A DNA stretch of 64,000 nt from Bradyrhizobium sp. CCBAU 53421 (GTDB lineage: Bacteria; Pseudomonadota; Alphaproteobacteria; Rhizobiales; Xanthobacteraceae): assembly GCF_015291625.1 (NCBI RefSeq), contig NZ_CP030047.1, forward strand, positions 1,054,001 to 1,118,000, in the 5' to 3' direction. Both the position numbers and the translations under genes were made by a program. Positions 9,215 to 16,926 of this stretch are shown piece by piece (within the stretch, counting starts at the first letter, position 1; the number at the start of each line of letters is the position of its first letter). Under the pieces are notes generated by a model. It ran no database searches. It saw only the letters and a list, made by a program, of their open reading frames with translations, and had not been told where the DNA came from.

Positions 9215-9739
9215 TCAGCGCATGGCGAAGTGCGCGAGATCAATCGTCTTGATCCAATCGGTCTCGGGATAGATCAGCAGGGCGCCGAGCGCGAGTGCGA
9301 TGCCGTAGGGAATTCCGGTCTGCTTGTCGTGCAGGCGACTGAGCCAGGCCTGGTTCGCGAGCGGATAGGGCAGCGGCCATTGCCGGAGCTGCAGCAACAG
9401 CACCGTCAGCGCGCCGCCGAACAGCGAGGCGAAGACCAGATAGGGGAGCAGATGCTCGAACCCGAACCACAGTCCGGCCGCGGCCGCGACCTTGGCGTCT
9501 CCGCCACCGACCCAGCCCATCGCAAACATGCCGAACGCCGCCACCAGGACCACGGCGCCCGCGCCGGCATGGCTGAGGATCTCTTGCACGCCCATCCCGG
9601 TCAGCGGTGCCAGGACGAAGAAGCCGGCGGCCAGTGCCAGCGAGATCCGGTTCGGGATCGTCATGGTCAGGAGATCGCTCGCCGCCGCAAACGCCATCAG
9701 GGCGGGAAACAGCATCAAGCGTGCGATGTCGAGGATCAT
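9215..9739 (-). CDS. cpaA: CpaA prepilin peptidase (type IV leader peptidase, A24 family)
   Basis: A 174-residue polytopic membrane aspartyl protease, the short form without the methylase domain that is usual in Tad systems. The two catalytic Asp sites are visible: the first in ASDLLTMTIPNR and the second in GGGDAK (the GxGD motif). About five hydrophobic segments are present. It should cleave the leader of the Flp pilin and the TadE-like pseudopilins in this locus. It is first of the cpa genes after flp and is separated from cpaB by 127 bases. Confidence 0.93.
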   Translation of the reverse strand: MILDIARLMLFPALMAFAAASDLLTMTIPNRISLALAAGFFVLAPLTGMGVQEILSHAGAGAVVLVAAFGMFAMGWVGGGDAKVAAAAGLWFGFEHLLPYLVFASLFGGALTVLLLQLRQWPLPYPLANQAWLSRLHDKQTGIPYGIALALGALLIYPETDWIKTIDLAHFAMR

Positions 9740-9859
9740 GGATTTATGCCGTCAAGCTGGAGCTGCGGTCGAGACCCGACGCTAGCGGCCAATGGTGAAC
9801 AATCGGGAAAGGCGGCGGTGGCCGCCATCAAGGCGCCGACGGCCTGCCCGCCAAATAGC

Positions 9860-9886
9860 AAAGGTCCCGGGGTTGCCGGGACCTTT
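9860..9886 (-). terminator. Hairpin terminator after the flp pilin gene
   Basis: Perfect 11-bp inverted repeat AAAGGTCCCGG / CCGGGACCTTT with a five-base loop, 24 bases after the flp stop codon. On the minus strand the stem is followed by a T-rich TTTGCTATTTGG. It probably ends or attenuates flp transcription before cpaA, which would explain high pilin and lower machinery expression. Confidence 0.7.
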
Positions 9887-9909
9887 GATGCGAGTTCGTT
9901 GGAACCGGC

Positions 9910-10074
9910 TTACTTCAGCGAACCGGCGATCGTGCTGAAGGTGCCCGACAGCTTGGTGCCGACGCCGTTGACTGCAGCGATGATCGCGATGGCGATACCG
10001 GTGGCGATCAGGCCGTATTCGATGGCGGTCGCGCCCGACTCGTCCTTCACGAAGCGCGAAACGAGGTTCTTCAT
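9910..10074 (-). CDS. flp: Flp/PilA major pilin
   Basis: A 54-residue type IVb pilin precursor. A short basic leader ends in Ser-Gly, the expected CpaA cleavage site, followed by ATAIEYGLIATGIAIAIIAA, the Flp signature with Glu at +5 and Tyr at +6 and the hydrophobic polymerisation helix. The ATG at 10074 is chosen because an AGGAG lies six bases upstream; the longer upstream reading frame has no ribosome site and would spoil the leader. The mature pilin forms the Tad pilus filament. A strong hairpin follows the gene. Confidence 0.95.
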   Translation of the reverse strand: MKNLVSRFVKDESGATAIEYGLIATGIAIAIIAAVNGVGTKLSGTFSTIAGSLK

Positions 10075-10229
10075 AAGTAACTCCTGTGTACACGTGGCTG
10101 GTCGAACTTGGTTTGGTCTCGCCGGCGTTCTCAGCACCGTGACCATTGCGGCACCCTACGGTTCGACAATTTCGGTGCAGTTAATTTGATTGCATAAACA
10201 CAGCGGGAACCCGCTGTTGTTGGGCACAG

Positions 10230-10244
10230 TAAATTTGAGATTAA
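10230..10244 (-). promoter_or_regulatory. Candidate CtrA-like site upstream of flp
   Basis: On the minus strand this reads TTAA-N7-TTTA followed by C, one mismatch from TTAA-N7-TTAA. It lies about 155-170 bases upstream of the flp start, the side where pilA promoters carry CtrA sites in Caulobacter. The 10075-10352 gap also holds a perfect 9-bp hairpin CAGGGGCCG/CGGCCCCTG at 10272-10294, with no T tract. Confidence 0.3.
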
Positions 10245-10352
10245 GCGGCCCGCTAAGATTGCAGACTATTGCAGGGGCCGGCTATCGGCCCCTGTTCACG
10301 GCTCCTTAAGCGCACATCTGTACCCATGGGGCTTCCGTGAAATGAGGCGGTC

Positions 10353-11183
10353 ATGCCCAGCCTTCCCCTTGAAGTCATCGAGATGATCGGCCAGACGATG
10401 ATGAAGGTGGTGCCGATCACCATCGCGCTGGCGCTGTTCTTCACGGTGCTCACGCATTTCTGGGCCTGCAATCCCGGCAAGCCGTGGTGGCAGAAGCGTG
10501 AGCTCGTCACCGACATCTGCTACTGGTTCTTCGTGCCGGTGTTCGCCCGCGTGCTGCGTATCGGGCTTCTGGTCGTGGGCGCAGCCGTGGTGTTCAACGT
10601 TCACGGCGCCGACGATCTGATCGCCTTCTACGAGAACGGGCATGGCCCTCTGGCGCAGCTTCCGCTCTGGCTGCAGTCCATTATCTTCCTCGTCGGCTCC
10701 GATTTCATGCTGTACTGGCTGCATCGGATGTTCCACCGCGGCGACTTCTGGAAGTACCACGCCATTCATCACTCCTCCGAGGATCTCGAATGGATCTCGG
10801 CGGCACGCTTCCATCCGGTCAATCTCCTGATCGGCACCATCACCGTCGATGTTATCCTGCTGATGGCGGGCATCTCGCCGAACATCATGCTGTGGGTCGG
10901 ACCGTTCACCACATTCCACTCGGCGTTCGTGCACGCCAACCTGAACTGGACGCTCGGTCCGTTCAAATACGTGATCGCGACGCCGGTGTTTCATCGCTGG
11001 CATCACACCGGGCTCGAGGATGGCGGCGACACCAATTTCGCGGGCACGTTTCCGCTCTGGGATATTCTGTTCGGGACGTTCCGGATGCCCGAAGGCAAGC
11101 TTCCGGAAGATTACGGGGTCGATGCCGAGCAGGGCGTGCCGTCCGAGATCGGCGGGCAGTTGGCCTATCCGTTCCGGCAATGA
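10353..11183 (+). CDS. Fatty acid hydroxylase / sterol desaturase family membrane protein
   Basis: A 276-residue integral membrane di-iron hydroxylase-like protein. The histidine clusters that bind the metal pair are visible in order: HRMFHR (about residues 127-132), HAIHH (about 138-142) and HRWHH (about 214-218). Hydrophobic segments surround them (about 12-35, 55-80, 105-125, 155-180). The family hydroxylates or desaturates lipids such as fatty acids, carotenoids or hopanoid/sterol precursors; the substrate cannot be told from sequence. The start ATG has a GAGGCGG site upstream. It is followed after 24 bases by a GT-C-like membrane protein gene, but no functional link is evident. Confidence 0.85.
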   Translation: MPSLPLEVIEMIGQTMMKVVPITIALALFFTVLTHFWACNPGKPWWQKRELVTDICYWFFVPVFARVLRIGLLVVGAAVVFNVHGADDLIAFYENGHGPLAQLPLWLQSIIFLVGSDFMLYWLHRMFHRGDFWKYHAIHHSSEDLEWISAARFHPVNLLIGTITVDVILLMAGISPNIMLWVGPFTTFHSAFVHANLNWTLGPFKYVIATPVFHRWHHTGLEDGGDTNFAGTFPLWDILFGTFRMPEGKLPEDYGVDAEQGVPSEIGGQLAYPFRQ

Positions 11184-11207
11184 CGCCGCTGGCCGGCCGG
11201 TGCCGTC

Positions 11208-12653
11208 ATGAGCGCTGAGACCGCGACGTTCCCCCGGGCGAAAGCCTCCGTGTTCGCCGAGCTGCCGGCCTGGTTCTGGATGGCGTGCGGCGTCTATGCG
11301 CTGCTGCTGTTCGTCGGCGACAGGCTGCTCGCCGATTCCGACACCTATTGGCAGATTGCCGTCGGGCGCTGGATCCTCGACCATCGCACGCTGCCGGCGG
11401 TCGACATCTATTCGTTCACCAAGGCCGGCGCACCGTGGGTGTCGTCGTCCTGGCTGGCGCAGGTCCTGTTCGCGAAGGCCTATGATCTTGCCGGGTGGAC
11501 AGGCCCGGTGGCGCTCGCCGCGGCCTGTGCCGCTGCCAGCTTCGCGCTGCTCACCGCCATCCTCAGCCGCGCATTGCCGACGATCTATGCGAGCCTGATC
11601 GCGCTTGCGGCGCTGGTTCTGACCTGCGGGCACCTGCTGGCCCGTCCGCATGTGCTGGTGATGCCCATCATGATCATCTGGGCGAACGGCCTGATGACCG
11701 CCAGCGAACGCCGCGAGGCACCCTCGTTCTGGCTGCTGCCGCTGATCGCGCTGTGGGCCAATCTGCACGGCGGCTTCCTGTTTGGGCTGGTGCTGGCCGG
11801 CGCATTTGCGCTCGATGCGATGTGGAATGCCCTGCCGGCCCAGAGGCTGGCGCTGGCGCTGCGCTGGGGCGTGTTCGGCATCGGCGCGCTGGCTGCGTGC
11901 TGCGTGACGCCCTATGGATGGGGCTCGATCGTTGCCTCGCTGAAGATTCTCGGCCTCGGCGAATTGCTGCATCTGATCGCGGAGTGGCGGCCGGCGACAT
12001 TCGGCGAGATCGACCCGTTCGGGCTATCCATCCTCGGCCTGCTCGGCGCTGCGCTCTATTGCGGGGCGAGGTTGCCGCTGCCGCGAATCCTGCTGGTGCT
12101 GGGCTTGCTGCACATGGCGCTGTCCCATGTCAGAAATCTCGAGCTGCTCGCCCTGCTGATGCCGCTCGCCGTGCTGACGCCGGTCGCAACCCAGTTCGGA
12201 CTGCGCGCAACGAGCACCGTCCGCCCGAGGGCCGCGCCGGCCGCAATCCTGATCGTCGGGCTTTGCGCCTGGACCTCGGTCGTTGCGGCGCGCCAGGCCA
12301 TATCGCCACCGCCGAACTATTCGCCGGCCGCCGCCGTCGACGCGATGAAGGCGCGCGGCGTCAAGCGGGTGCTCAACGATCTGCAGTTCGGCGGCTATTT
12401 GATCTGGCGTCAGATGCCGGTTTTCATCGACGGGCGTGCCGAGCTCTACGGTGAGACGTTCGGGATGAGCCTGGCCCGCGCGCTTCAGCTGAAGGACGTC
12501 AACGGTTTCCTCGATCTGCTCAAGACCCATGACATCGATGCGGTGATGCTCGATCCGACCACACCGGCCTCCAAATTGCTGGATCACATCGGAGGATGGC
12601 AGCGCCTCTACGCCGATGACCGCGTGGTCGTTCACGTCCGCGACGCCAGTTGA
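11208..12653 (+). CDS. Polytopic membrane protein, possible GT-C type glycosyltransferase
   Basis: A 481-residue protein with about ten to twelve predicted membrane helices and a short soluble C-terminal part (about residues 375-481). After the first helix comes ADSDTYWQIAVGRWI, an acidic loop resembling the first periplasmic loop of GT-C glycosyltransferases that use polyprenyl-linked sugars. The C-terminal part has alternating Ala/Leu strands and a conserved-looking NDLQFGGYLIWR-Q-PVFIDGRAELYG stretch seen in related uncharacterised proteins. The product is best described as a hypothetical membrane protein; GT-C is an inference from topology and the acidic loop. It is in the same direction as the hydroxylase gene, 24 bases downstream. 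Confidence 0.7.
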   Translation: MSAETATFPRAKASVFAELPAWFWMACGVYALLLFVGDRLLADSDTYWQIAVGRWILDHRTLPAVDIYSFTKAGAPWVSSSWLAQVLFAKAYDLAGWTGPVALAAACAAASFALLTAILSRALPTIYASLIALAALVLTCGHLLARPHVLVMPIMIIWANGLMTASERREAPSFWLLPLIALWANLHGGFLFGLVLAGAFALDAMWNALPAQRLALALRWGVFGIGALAACCVTPYGWGSIVASLKILGLGELLHLIAEWRPATFGEIDPFGLSILGLLGAALYCGARLPLPRILLVLGLLHMALSHVRNLELLALLMPLAVLTPVATQFGLRATSTVRPRAAPAAILIVGLCAWTSVVAARQAISPPPNYSPAAAVDAMKARGVKRVLNDLQFGGYLIWRQMPVFIDGRAELYGETFGMSLARALQLKDVNGFLDLLKTHDIDAVMLDPTTPASKLLDHIGGWQRLYADDRVVVHVRDAS

Positions 12654-12678
12654 AGCCGCTGCGCTGCGCGGGCGGCGC

Positions 12679-13752
12679 TCAAGTCCTGCTGACGGACGGC
12701 CTTGCCGAGCGACGAGCCACCAGGATGGCGGCCGTCGTCAGGCCGCCGCCGGCGAGGACGTCAGCGAGGTGATGCCCGCCAACGGGCATCGTCGCGACAA
12801 TCATCGTCGCATTCACGATGAATACGGGAACGACCAGCCAGCGCGTGTCACGCGCAGCATAAATCGTCATGACGCCGAGCATGGTGTGAAACGACGGAAA
12901 GCTGACGATGCCGTCGACCCCCGCCATGTCAACGACCGAGAGCGATCCGTCCCGCAACATCGAGAAGGTTCGTCCGAACGTCCACATGTCGCCGAGCGCC
13001 GCAAAGTGCGCGTAGGTGTGTGGGGCGGGATGGAAATAGGCGAACGCGCCCGCAGCCAGGATCAGCCGCATGCCGATGCACAGCGCGACCGCGCTCAGAC
13101 TGAGCACGGCGATGAATTCCGCGAGCCTGTCGCCGCGCCGTTGCAGGATGAGCCACGCCAGGACCAGCTGGGACATTAGACCGGTGCTTTGGTAGGCCGT
13201 CGTCAGCAGCGTCGCGATGAACGAATTCGAATTTGTCGCGGCCACGAAGCTCGGCCAGTCGAAGCCCAGCAGATGATCGACGTTTGCCAGCACGTCGTCC
13301 CTGAGCGGCAGCTTCGCCGCTGCGATCAGATAGCTGAGCGTGCTGCCCGCGGTCAGGAGCGCGCTGATCGGCAGCAGCGCGCGCCAGAACAGCTCGGTCA
13401 TGAACAGGCCGCGCCGCAACAGGACGGCCGGGCGCCGCAGGTCGGCGCCGAGCCGGCTCGAGGCGATGGCGATGAACGCTGCGGCAATCCCGCAATATGC
13501 GATGCCTTTCAGGATCGCGATCCAATTCCCGGACGCAAACGAAAGGCCGGAGTTTGGCAGCCAGATCGCGTCGGCAAGCGTGCATGCGAAAATACAGGAC
13601 CAGGCGATCGCCATGTGACGCTGCGCAGCGTCGCCGAAGTCGCTGAACATGAACCAGCGCGCCGCAGCGTCACGAATCCGGATCGGGTCGACAAGCAGGC
13701 CGCGAGCGCCGGAATTGCCGGCGCGCTTTTCGATTCTTGATATCGACGACAC
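12679..13752 (-). CDS. PAP2 superfamily membrane phosphatase
   Basis: About 357 residues from the GTG at 13752, or 323 from an ATG at 13650; the reading frame remains open further upstream, but that part looks non-coding. Several membrane helices precede a PAP2 core whose second and third motifs are visible: PSFHT (Ser and catalytic His) and GGHHLADVLAGG (His and Asp). The first motif (KX6RP) is not obvious; a related basic stretch may lie near the FGRTFSM region. The family removes phosphate from lipid phosphates such as undecaprenyl pyrophosphate or phosphatidate. It converges on the GT-C-like gene. The start is uncertain because neither candidate has a clear ribosome site. Confidence 0.75.
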   Translation of the reverse strand: MSSISRIEKRAGNSGARGLLVDPIRIRDAAARWFMFSDFGDAAQRHMAIAWSCIFACTLADAIWLPNSGLSFASGNWIAILKGIAYCGIAAAFIAIASSRLGADLRRPAVLLRRGLFMTELFWRALLPISALLTAGSTLSYLIAAAKLPLRDDVLANVDHLLGFDWPSFVAATNSNSFIATLLTTAYQSTGLMSQLVLAWLILQRRGDRLAEFIAVLSLSAVALCIGMRLILAAGAFAYFHPAPHTYAHFAALGDMWTFGRTFSMLRDGSLSVVDMAGVDGIVSFPSFHTMLGVMTIYAARDTRWLVVPVFIVNATMIVATMPVGGHHLADVLAGGGLTTAAILVARRSARPSVSRT

Positions 13753-14028
13753 GTGCTGTCCCGCGGTTGTGGCCGGCGCAGAACCTGCTTTGGAGACTCT
13801 TAAGATTGCTATAAGCGCGCCGCCTTTGCCGACCGGCTGGCCGACGGAATCGAGGGCCGGATGGTCCCGCGCCACGGCTGGCTGATCCGCTCGGGAAGTC
13901 GTGACATCCGCGCAATTCGGCGGTCGATCTTTGCTCTTCCTAAATGAATTGCCGTCAGATTTGCCAGCGTCGGGCGCCGGTCCGCAGCGTATCGCCTTTG
14001 CCGGCCTGTTAACGTCCCGGGGTAGAGT

Positions 14029-14535
14029 ATGTCGTTTCAGTTCCCGCGTATTTGCGCCGTCACGCGCATTGGATTCATCTCGCTGGCCGCAGCCTTGCTG
14101 CTGGGGCCCGCACTGGCAACGGCAGCGCCGGATCCCGACCGGATCGCGGTCAATGTCGATCAAGCCAAGCTCGTCAAGCTGCCCGGCGGCATTGCCACGA
14201 TCGTGGTCGGCAATCCCCTGATCGCCGACGTCACCCTGCAGAATGGCGGGGTTGTCGTGGTGACCGGCAAGGGGTATGGCGCGACCAATTTCATCGCTCT
14301 CGACCGCTCCGGCCAGGTGCTGGTGGATCGCCAGATCCAGGTCGAAGGTCCGACCGATCAGCTCGTCACCGTCTATCGCGGCATCGATCGCGAGACCTAT
14401 AGCTGCATGCCGGTTTGCCAGCGCCGCATCACCCTCGGCGACGGTGACACCTATTTCAGGGCGACCATGGAACAGGCCGGCACGCTCAACAACCAGGCCA
14501 CTGGCTCGGGTGGGGCCGCGAAGCCGCAGAACTGA
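14029..14535 (+). CDS. Stand-alone CpaC N-terminal-like (pilus formation N0 domain) secreted protein
   Basis: A 168-residue protein with a cleavable signal peptide (hydrophobic residues about 13-33, cleavage after Ala-Thr-Ala-Ala). The mature part is an N0-type domain: IAVNVDQAKLVKLPGGIATIVVGNPLIADV matches the pattern in the CpaC secretin of this locus (KSIVIDLP...VLVADPKIANAVV). The secretin channel domain itself is absent. A C-terminal extension has two Cys residues (Cys-Met-Pro-Val-Cys) that could form a disulfide. It lies 192 bases ahead of the TadE-like genes on the same strand, so a role as a periplasmic accessory of the Tad pilus is a reasonable inference. Confidence 0.78.
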   Translation: MSFQFPRICAVTRIGFISLAAALLLGPALATAAPDPDRIAVNVDQAKLVKLPGGIATIVVGNPLIADVTLQNGGVVVVTGKGYGATNFIALDRSGQVLVDRQIQVEGPTDQLVTVYRGIDRETYSCMPVCQRRITLGDGDTYFRATMEQAGTLNNQATGSGGAAKPQN

Positions 14536-14623
14536 CGCGTGTCGCTCCGGCGCTTCACGGGCCGGAGCCTTGCCTGAATGTTGCCTGAGTCTTGGCCGAT
14601 CGCAGGCCGTTCGTCCGACATGC

Positions 14624-14639
14624 TTAACAAGGGGCTAAC
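14624..14639 (+). promoter_or_regulatory. Candidate CtrA-like site upstream of the tadE-like pair
   Basis: TTAA, seven bases (CAAGGGG), then CTAAC: one mismatch from TTAA-N7-TTAAC. It lies about 90-105 bases ahead of the first tadE-like start, in a gap with no gene. It is the fourth such near-match placed in front of a Tad gene in this window. Confidence 0.3.
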
Positions 14640-14727
14640 GGATCGGGTCGCTCTGTCTCGATCCGGCGAAATACTTCGACAATGACTCTTGGGTAGTTGT
14701 TGCCGCCATGTTGATCCGGGGTCGTTG

Positions 14728-15285
14728 ATGCCGTTGACCGCTCATTCCTTCGCGCGCCTCCTCCGTCGCTTTCGCCGGGACCGCCGCGGTGTAACCGTGG
14801 TGGAATTCGCGATGGTCGCGCCGCTGTTCTTCGGATTGCTTTTTGCGATCATCGAAGTGGCAATGATCTTCTTCGCCAGCCAGGTGCTCGAGACGGCGAC
14901 GCAGGATTCGTCGCGCTTCATCATGACCGGTCAGGCCCAGGGGTTGAGCTATACCCAGGCGCAGTTCAAGGCCTATGTCTGCGGCCGGGTCAACAATACG
15001 CTGTTCGACTGCACCAACGGCATCTACGTCGACGTCCGCAGCTATGCGTCTTCGACAGGCTTCAGCAGCGTCAACATCACGCCGATCACCGATCCCACCC
15101 AGGTGAAATGGTGTCCCGGCAAGGACGGCGACGTCGTGGTGGTGCGCCTGTTCTACCAATGGCAGCTGTTTGTCACCCAGCTCGGCTTCAACGCCTCGAA
15201 CCTCCCCAATGGCAAGCGGCTCCTGATCGCGACCGCGACATTCAAGAACGAGCCGTCCGGAACCGCCGGAGCCACCTGTTCATGA
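14728..15285 (+). CDS. tadE: TadE-type minor pilin (pseudopilin)
   Basis: A 185-residue protein with a basic leader, then RRGVTVVEFAMVAPLFFGLL, the TadE signature: a Gly cleavage site, Glu at +5 and a hydrophobic helix to about residue 55. The C-terminal part is soluble and periplasmic with four Cys residues (two near CGRVNNTLFDC and two later), which may pair. It should be processed by CpaA and act in pilus assembly. The ATG at 14728 is preferred because the leader is then of normal length; an upstream in-frame ATG at 14689 would add 13 residues. The stop overlaps the next start. Confidence 0.88.
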   Translation: MPLTAHSFARLLRRFRRDRRGVTVVEFAMVAPLFFGLLFAIIEVAMIFFASQVLETATQDSSRFIMTGQAQGLSYTQAQFKAYVCGRVNNTLFDCTNGIYVDVRSYASSTGFSSVNITPITDPTQVKWCPGKDGDVVVVRLFYQWQLFVTQLGFNASNLPNGKRLLIATATFKNEPSGTAGATCS

Positions 15286-15923
15286 GTAAGGTCATGAAAA
15301 CCCTGCCCGCGGCCTTGCTGCGCTCAGTTGCCGCTCTCGCGCGTGACCGCCGCGGCCTCGCCGCCGTCGAATTTGCCTTCATCATGCCGCTGATGCTGGT
15401 GACGTTCTTCGGCACCGTCGAATTTTCATCCGGTGTCGCGGTCGACCGCAAGGTCACGCTGATGGCGCGCGCCGCGTCGGATCTCACCTCGCAGGCGACG
15501 CAGGTGGTGGATGCCGACCTGCAGAACTTCTTCAGCGCCAGCGTCGGCATCATGACGCCCTACGATGCGTCGCCGACCAAGGTCACGTTGTCGGAGATCT
15601 ACGTCGATAATTCCAACATCGCGCACATTCAGTGGAGCAAGGCCGGGACGATCGCCTCGGGGGCGACGCAGGCCACGGTGACGGCCTCGACCCGCAATCA
15701 GGGTGACATCGTGACAAGCATCGTTCCGTCGGCGCTGCTGGTTGCGGGCACCTACCTGATCTTCAGCGAGGTGAGCTACAAATACGTTCCGTCGGTCGGT
15801 TATGTGATGGCCAAGGCCGGCATCACCCTCAGCGACGTTGCCTTTACGCGGCCGCGGCAGTCGGTTTGCGTGTTTTATGCCCCGACGTCCGCCACCATGC
15901 CGACGACCTGCTCGACCTACTAG
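15282..15923 (+). CDS. tadG: Second TadE/TadG-type minor pilin
   Basis: A 213-residue protein starting at an ATG that overlaps the preceding stop (ATGA), so it is translationally coupled. After a basic leader the sequence RRGLAAVEFAFIMPLMLVTF gives the TadE-like cleavage and helix signature (about residues 25-50). The soluble rest is rich in Ser/Thr/Val, as in pseudopilins, and has two Cys near the C terminus. At 213 residues it lacks the von Willebrand A domain of full TadG proteins, so it is better called TadE-like; the tadG symbol is given only by position. Confidence 0.8.
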   Translation: MSKVMKTLPAALLRSVAALARDRRGLAAVEFAFIMPLMLVTFFGTVEFSSGVAVDRKVTLMARAASDLTSQATQVVDADLQNFFSASVGIMTPYDASPTKVTLSEIYVDNSNIAHIQWSKAGTIASGATQATVTASTRNQGDIVTSIVPSALLVAGTYLIFSEVSYKYVPSVGYVMAKAGITLSDVAFTRPRQSVCVFYAPTSATMPTTCSTY

Positions 15924-16030
15924 GGCCGTTTTCGAGCGAAGTGGTTCGCGTGAAGAAAACGCGTCAAAGCAAGAATTCAAAGCTTTGGTTCTGATTCAAT
16001 CAGAACCAAAAATGCTCGAAGCCGCGCCGG
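15924..16030. repeat. Dispersed repeat with TTCGCGTGA-GAAAACGCGTC core, copy 1
   Basis: Contains TTCGAGCGAAGTGGTTCGCG, then GAAGAAAACGCGTC, and ends with the inverted repeat GGTTCTGATTCAATCAGAACC. The same order (TTCGAGCGAA, TTCGCGTGAGGAAAACGCGTC, then GTTCCGATTCAATCGGAAC) recurs at 53625-53712. It sits downstream of the second TadE-like gene. Confidence 0.75.
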
Positions 16031-16051
16031 CAGAGGCGCGATCAAGACAAA

Positions 16052-16079
16052 AAGGGCCGCACCCGAAGGTGCGGCCCTT
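16052..16079 (-). terminator. Intrinsic terminator of the cold-shock gene
   Basis: A perfect 12-bp stem AAGGGCCGCACC / GGTGCGGCCCTT with a four-base CGAA loop. On the minus strand it is followed by TTTTTG. It lies 50 bases after the stop codon of the csp gene and faces the right way to end its transcript. Confidence 0.85.
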
Positions 16080-16128
16080 GATGCTTTGACGACAATTTCC
16101 TGGAGCTGCGCGCTCCCTGGAAATCGGC

Positions 16129-16341
16129 TTATCCGGCGGCGCGCAGATTGTCGGCCGAGGATTTGCCGGAACGGCGGTCAGCCACGATCTCGTAGGAGAT
16201 CTTCTGGCCTTCACGCAGAGTGCCAAGGCCGGCGCGCTCGACTGCACTGATGTGCACGAACACGTCGTTCCCGCCTTCATCCGGCTGGATGAAGCCGTAG
16301 CCCTTGGTCGCGTTAAACCACTTCACGGTTCCCATGCTCAC
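16129..16341 (-). CDS. cspA: Cold-shock domain protein (CspA family)
   Basis: A 70-residue single OB-fold protein with both RNA-binding motifs: KGYGFIQPD (RNP1) and DVFVHISAV (RNP2). It begins [12 protein letters not shown], the family start. Csp proteins act as RNA chaperones that melt secondary structure. The gene is followed by an intrinsic terminator and preceded by a 267-base leader/promoter region with no gene, compatible with the long 5' leaders of csp mRNAs. It lies next to infA and an RhlE helicase on the same strand. Confidence 0.95.
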   Translation of the reverse strand: MSMGTVKWFNATKGYGFIQPDEGGNDVFVHISAVERAGLGTLREGQKISYEIVADRRSGKSSADNLRAAG

Positions 16342-16534
16342 GTGGGTAGTCCCTTCTCAGATATACAAGTTCAAGACCCGCCGGTTGGCGGGGTGGTGAG
16401 ATCGAATTTTTGGAAGGGTCGTCAGCGTCTGAACCGGCTGTACCGGTATTGGCTAATGTCGTCCGGCCGAAAATCGATGGGTAGGATATTATTCGATAGA
16501 AGGCTTCAAAACAATCCTGACGTGCGCGATTTTT

Positions 16535-16556
16535 TGGCCGGCGCAGCCGCCGGCCA
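16535..16556. other. GC-rich hairpin between csp and infA
   Basis: TGGCCGGCG, CAGC, CGCCGGCCA: a perfect 9-bp stem with a four-base loop, 53 bases after the infA stop. It is flanked by a T run on the left and TTTG on the right, so it is not a classical terminator on either strand. The rest of the 267-base csp-infA gap holds no gene I can support. Confidence 0.5.
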
Positions 16557-16608
16557 TTTGTTGCGCAGGACATCAGGACGTCATGCGCGCAACGGTTGCA
16601 ATTCCGAT

Positions 16609-16902
16609 CTATCGGCGACGGAACTGGCCGCCGCGCTGCGCGCCGCCCCGCGGCGGACCGCCGGGCGCGCCGCTCGGACGCTCGTCCTTGTGCCGGAAAA
16701 TCAGGCGGCCCTTTTCGAGATCGTAGGGTGACATTTCGATCGTAACGCGGTCGCCGGCCAGCGTCTTGATGCGGTTTTTCTTCATCTTGCCGGCGGTGTA
16801 AGCGACGATCTCGTGTCCGGCATCGAGTTGCACCCGGTAACGAGCGTCGGGGAGGATTTCGGTCACCAGTCCTTCGAACTGGATCAGCTCTTCCTTAGCC
16901 AT
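16609..16902 (-). CDS. infA: Translation initiation factor IF-1 with a C-terminal RG-rich tail
   Basis: A 97-residue protein. Residues 1-71 are a normal IF-1 S1/OB fold ([55 protein letters not shown]). IF-1 binds the ribosomal A site region and helps initiator tRNA selection. Ordinary IF-1 is about 72 residues; here some 25 more follow, rich in Gly, Arg and Pro ([17 protein letters not shown]), resembling RNA-binding RGG tails. The gene follows the rhlE stop by 24 bases in the same direction, so the two are probably co-transcribed. It may be a second IF-1 copy used in the cold. Confidence 0.93.
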   Translation of the reverse strand: MAKEELIQFEGLVTEILPDARYRVQLDAGHEIVAYTAGKMKKNRIKTLAGDRVTIEMSPYDLEKGRLIFRHKDERPSGAPGGPPRGGAQRGGQFRRR

Positions 16903-16926
16903 ATGGTTCTCCAGATCGAGCGACGG

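Noticed and set aside
13752..14163. N-terminal extension of the PAP2 gene to 14163
   Set aside because: The added residues are Arg/Gly/Ala/Gln-rich with no hydrophobic pattern and no ribosome site, so a start at 13752 or 13650 is preferred.
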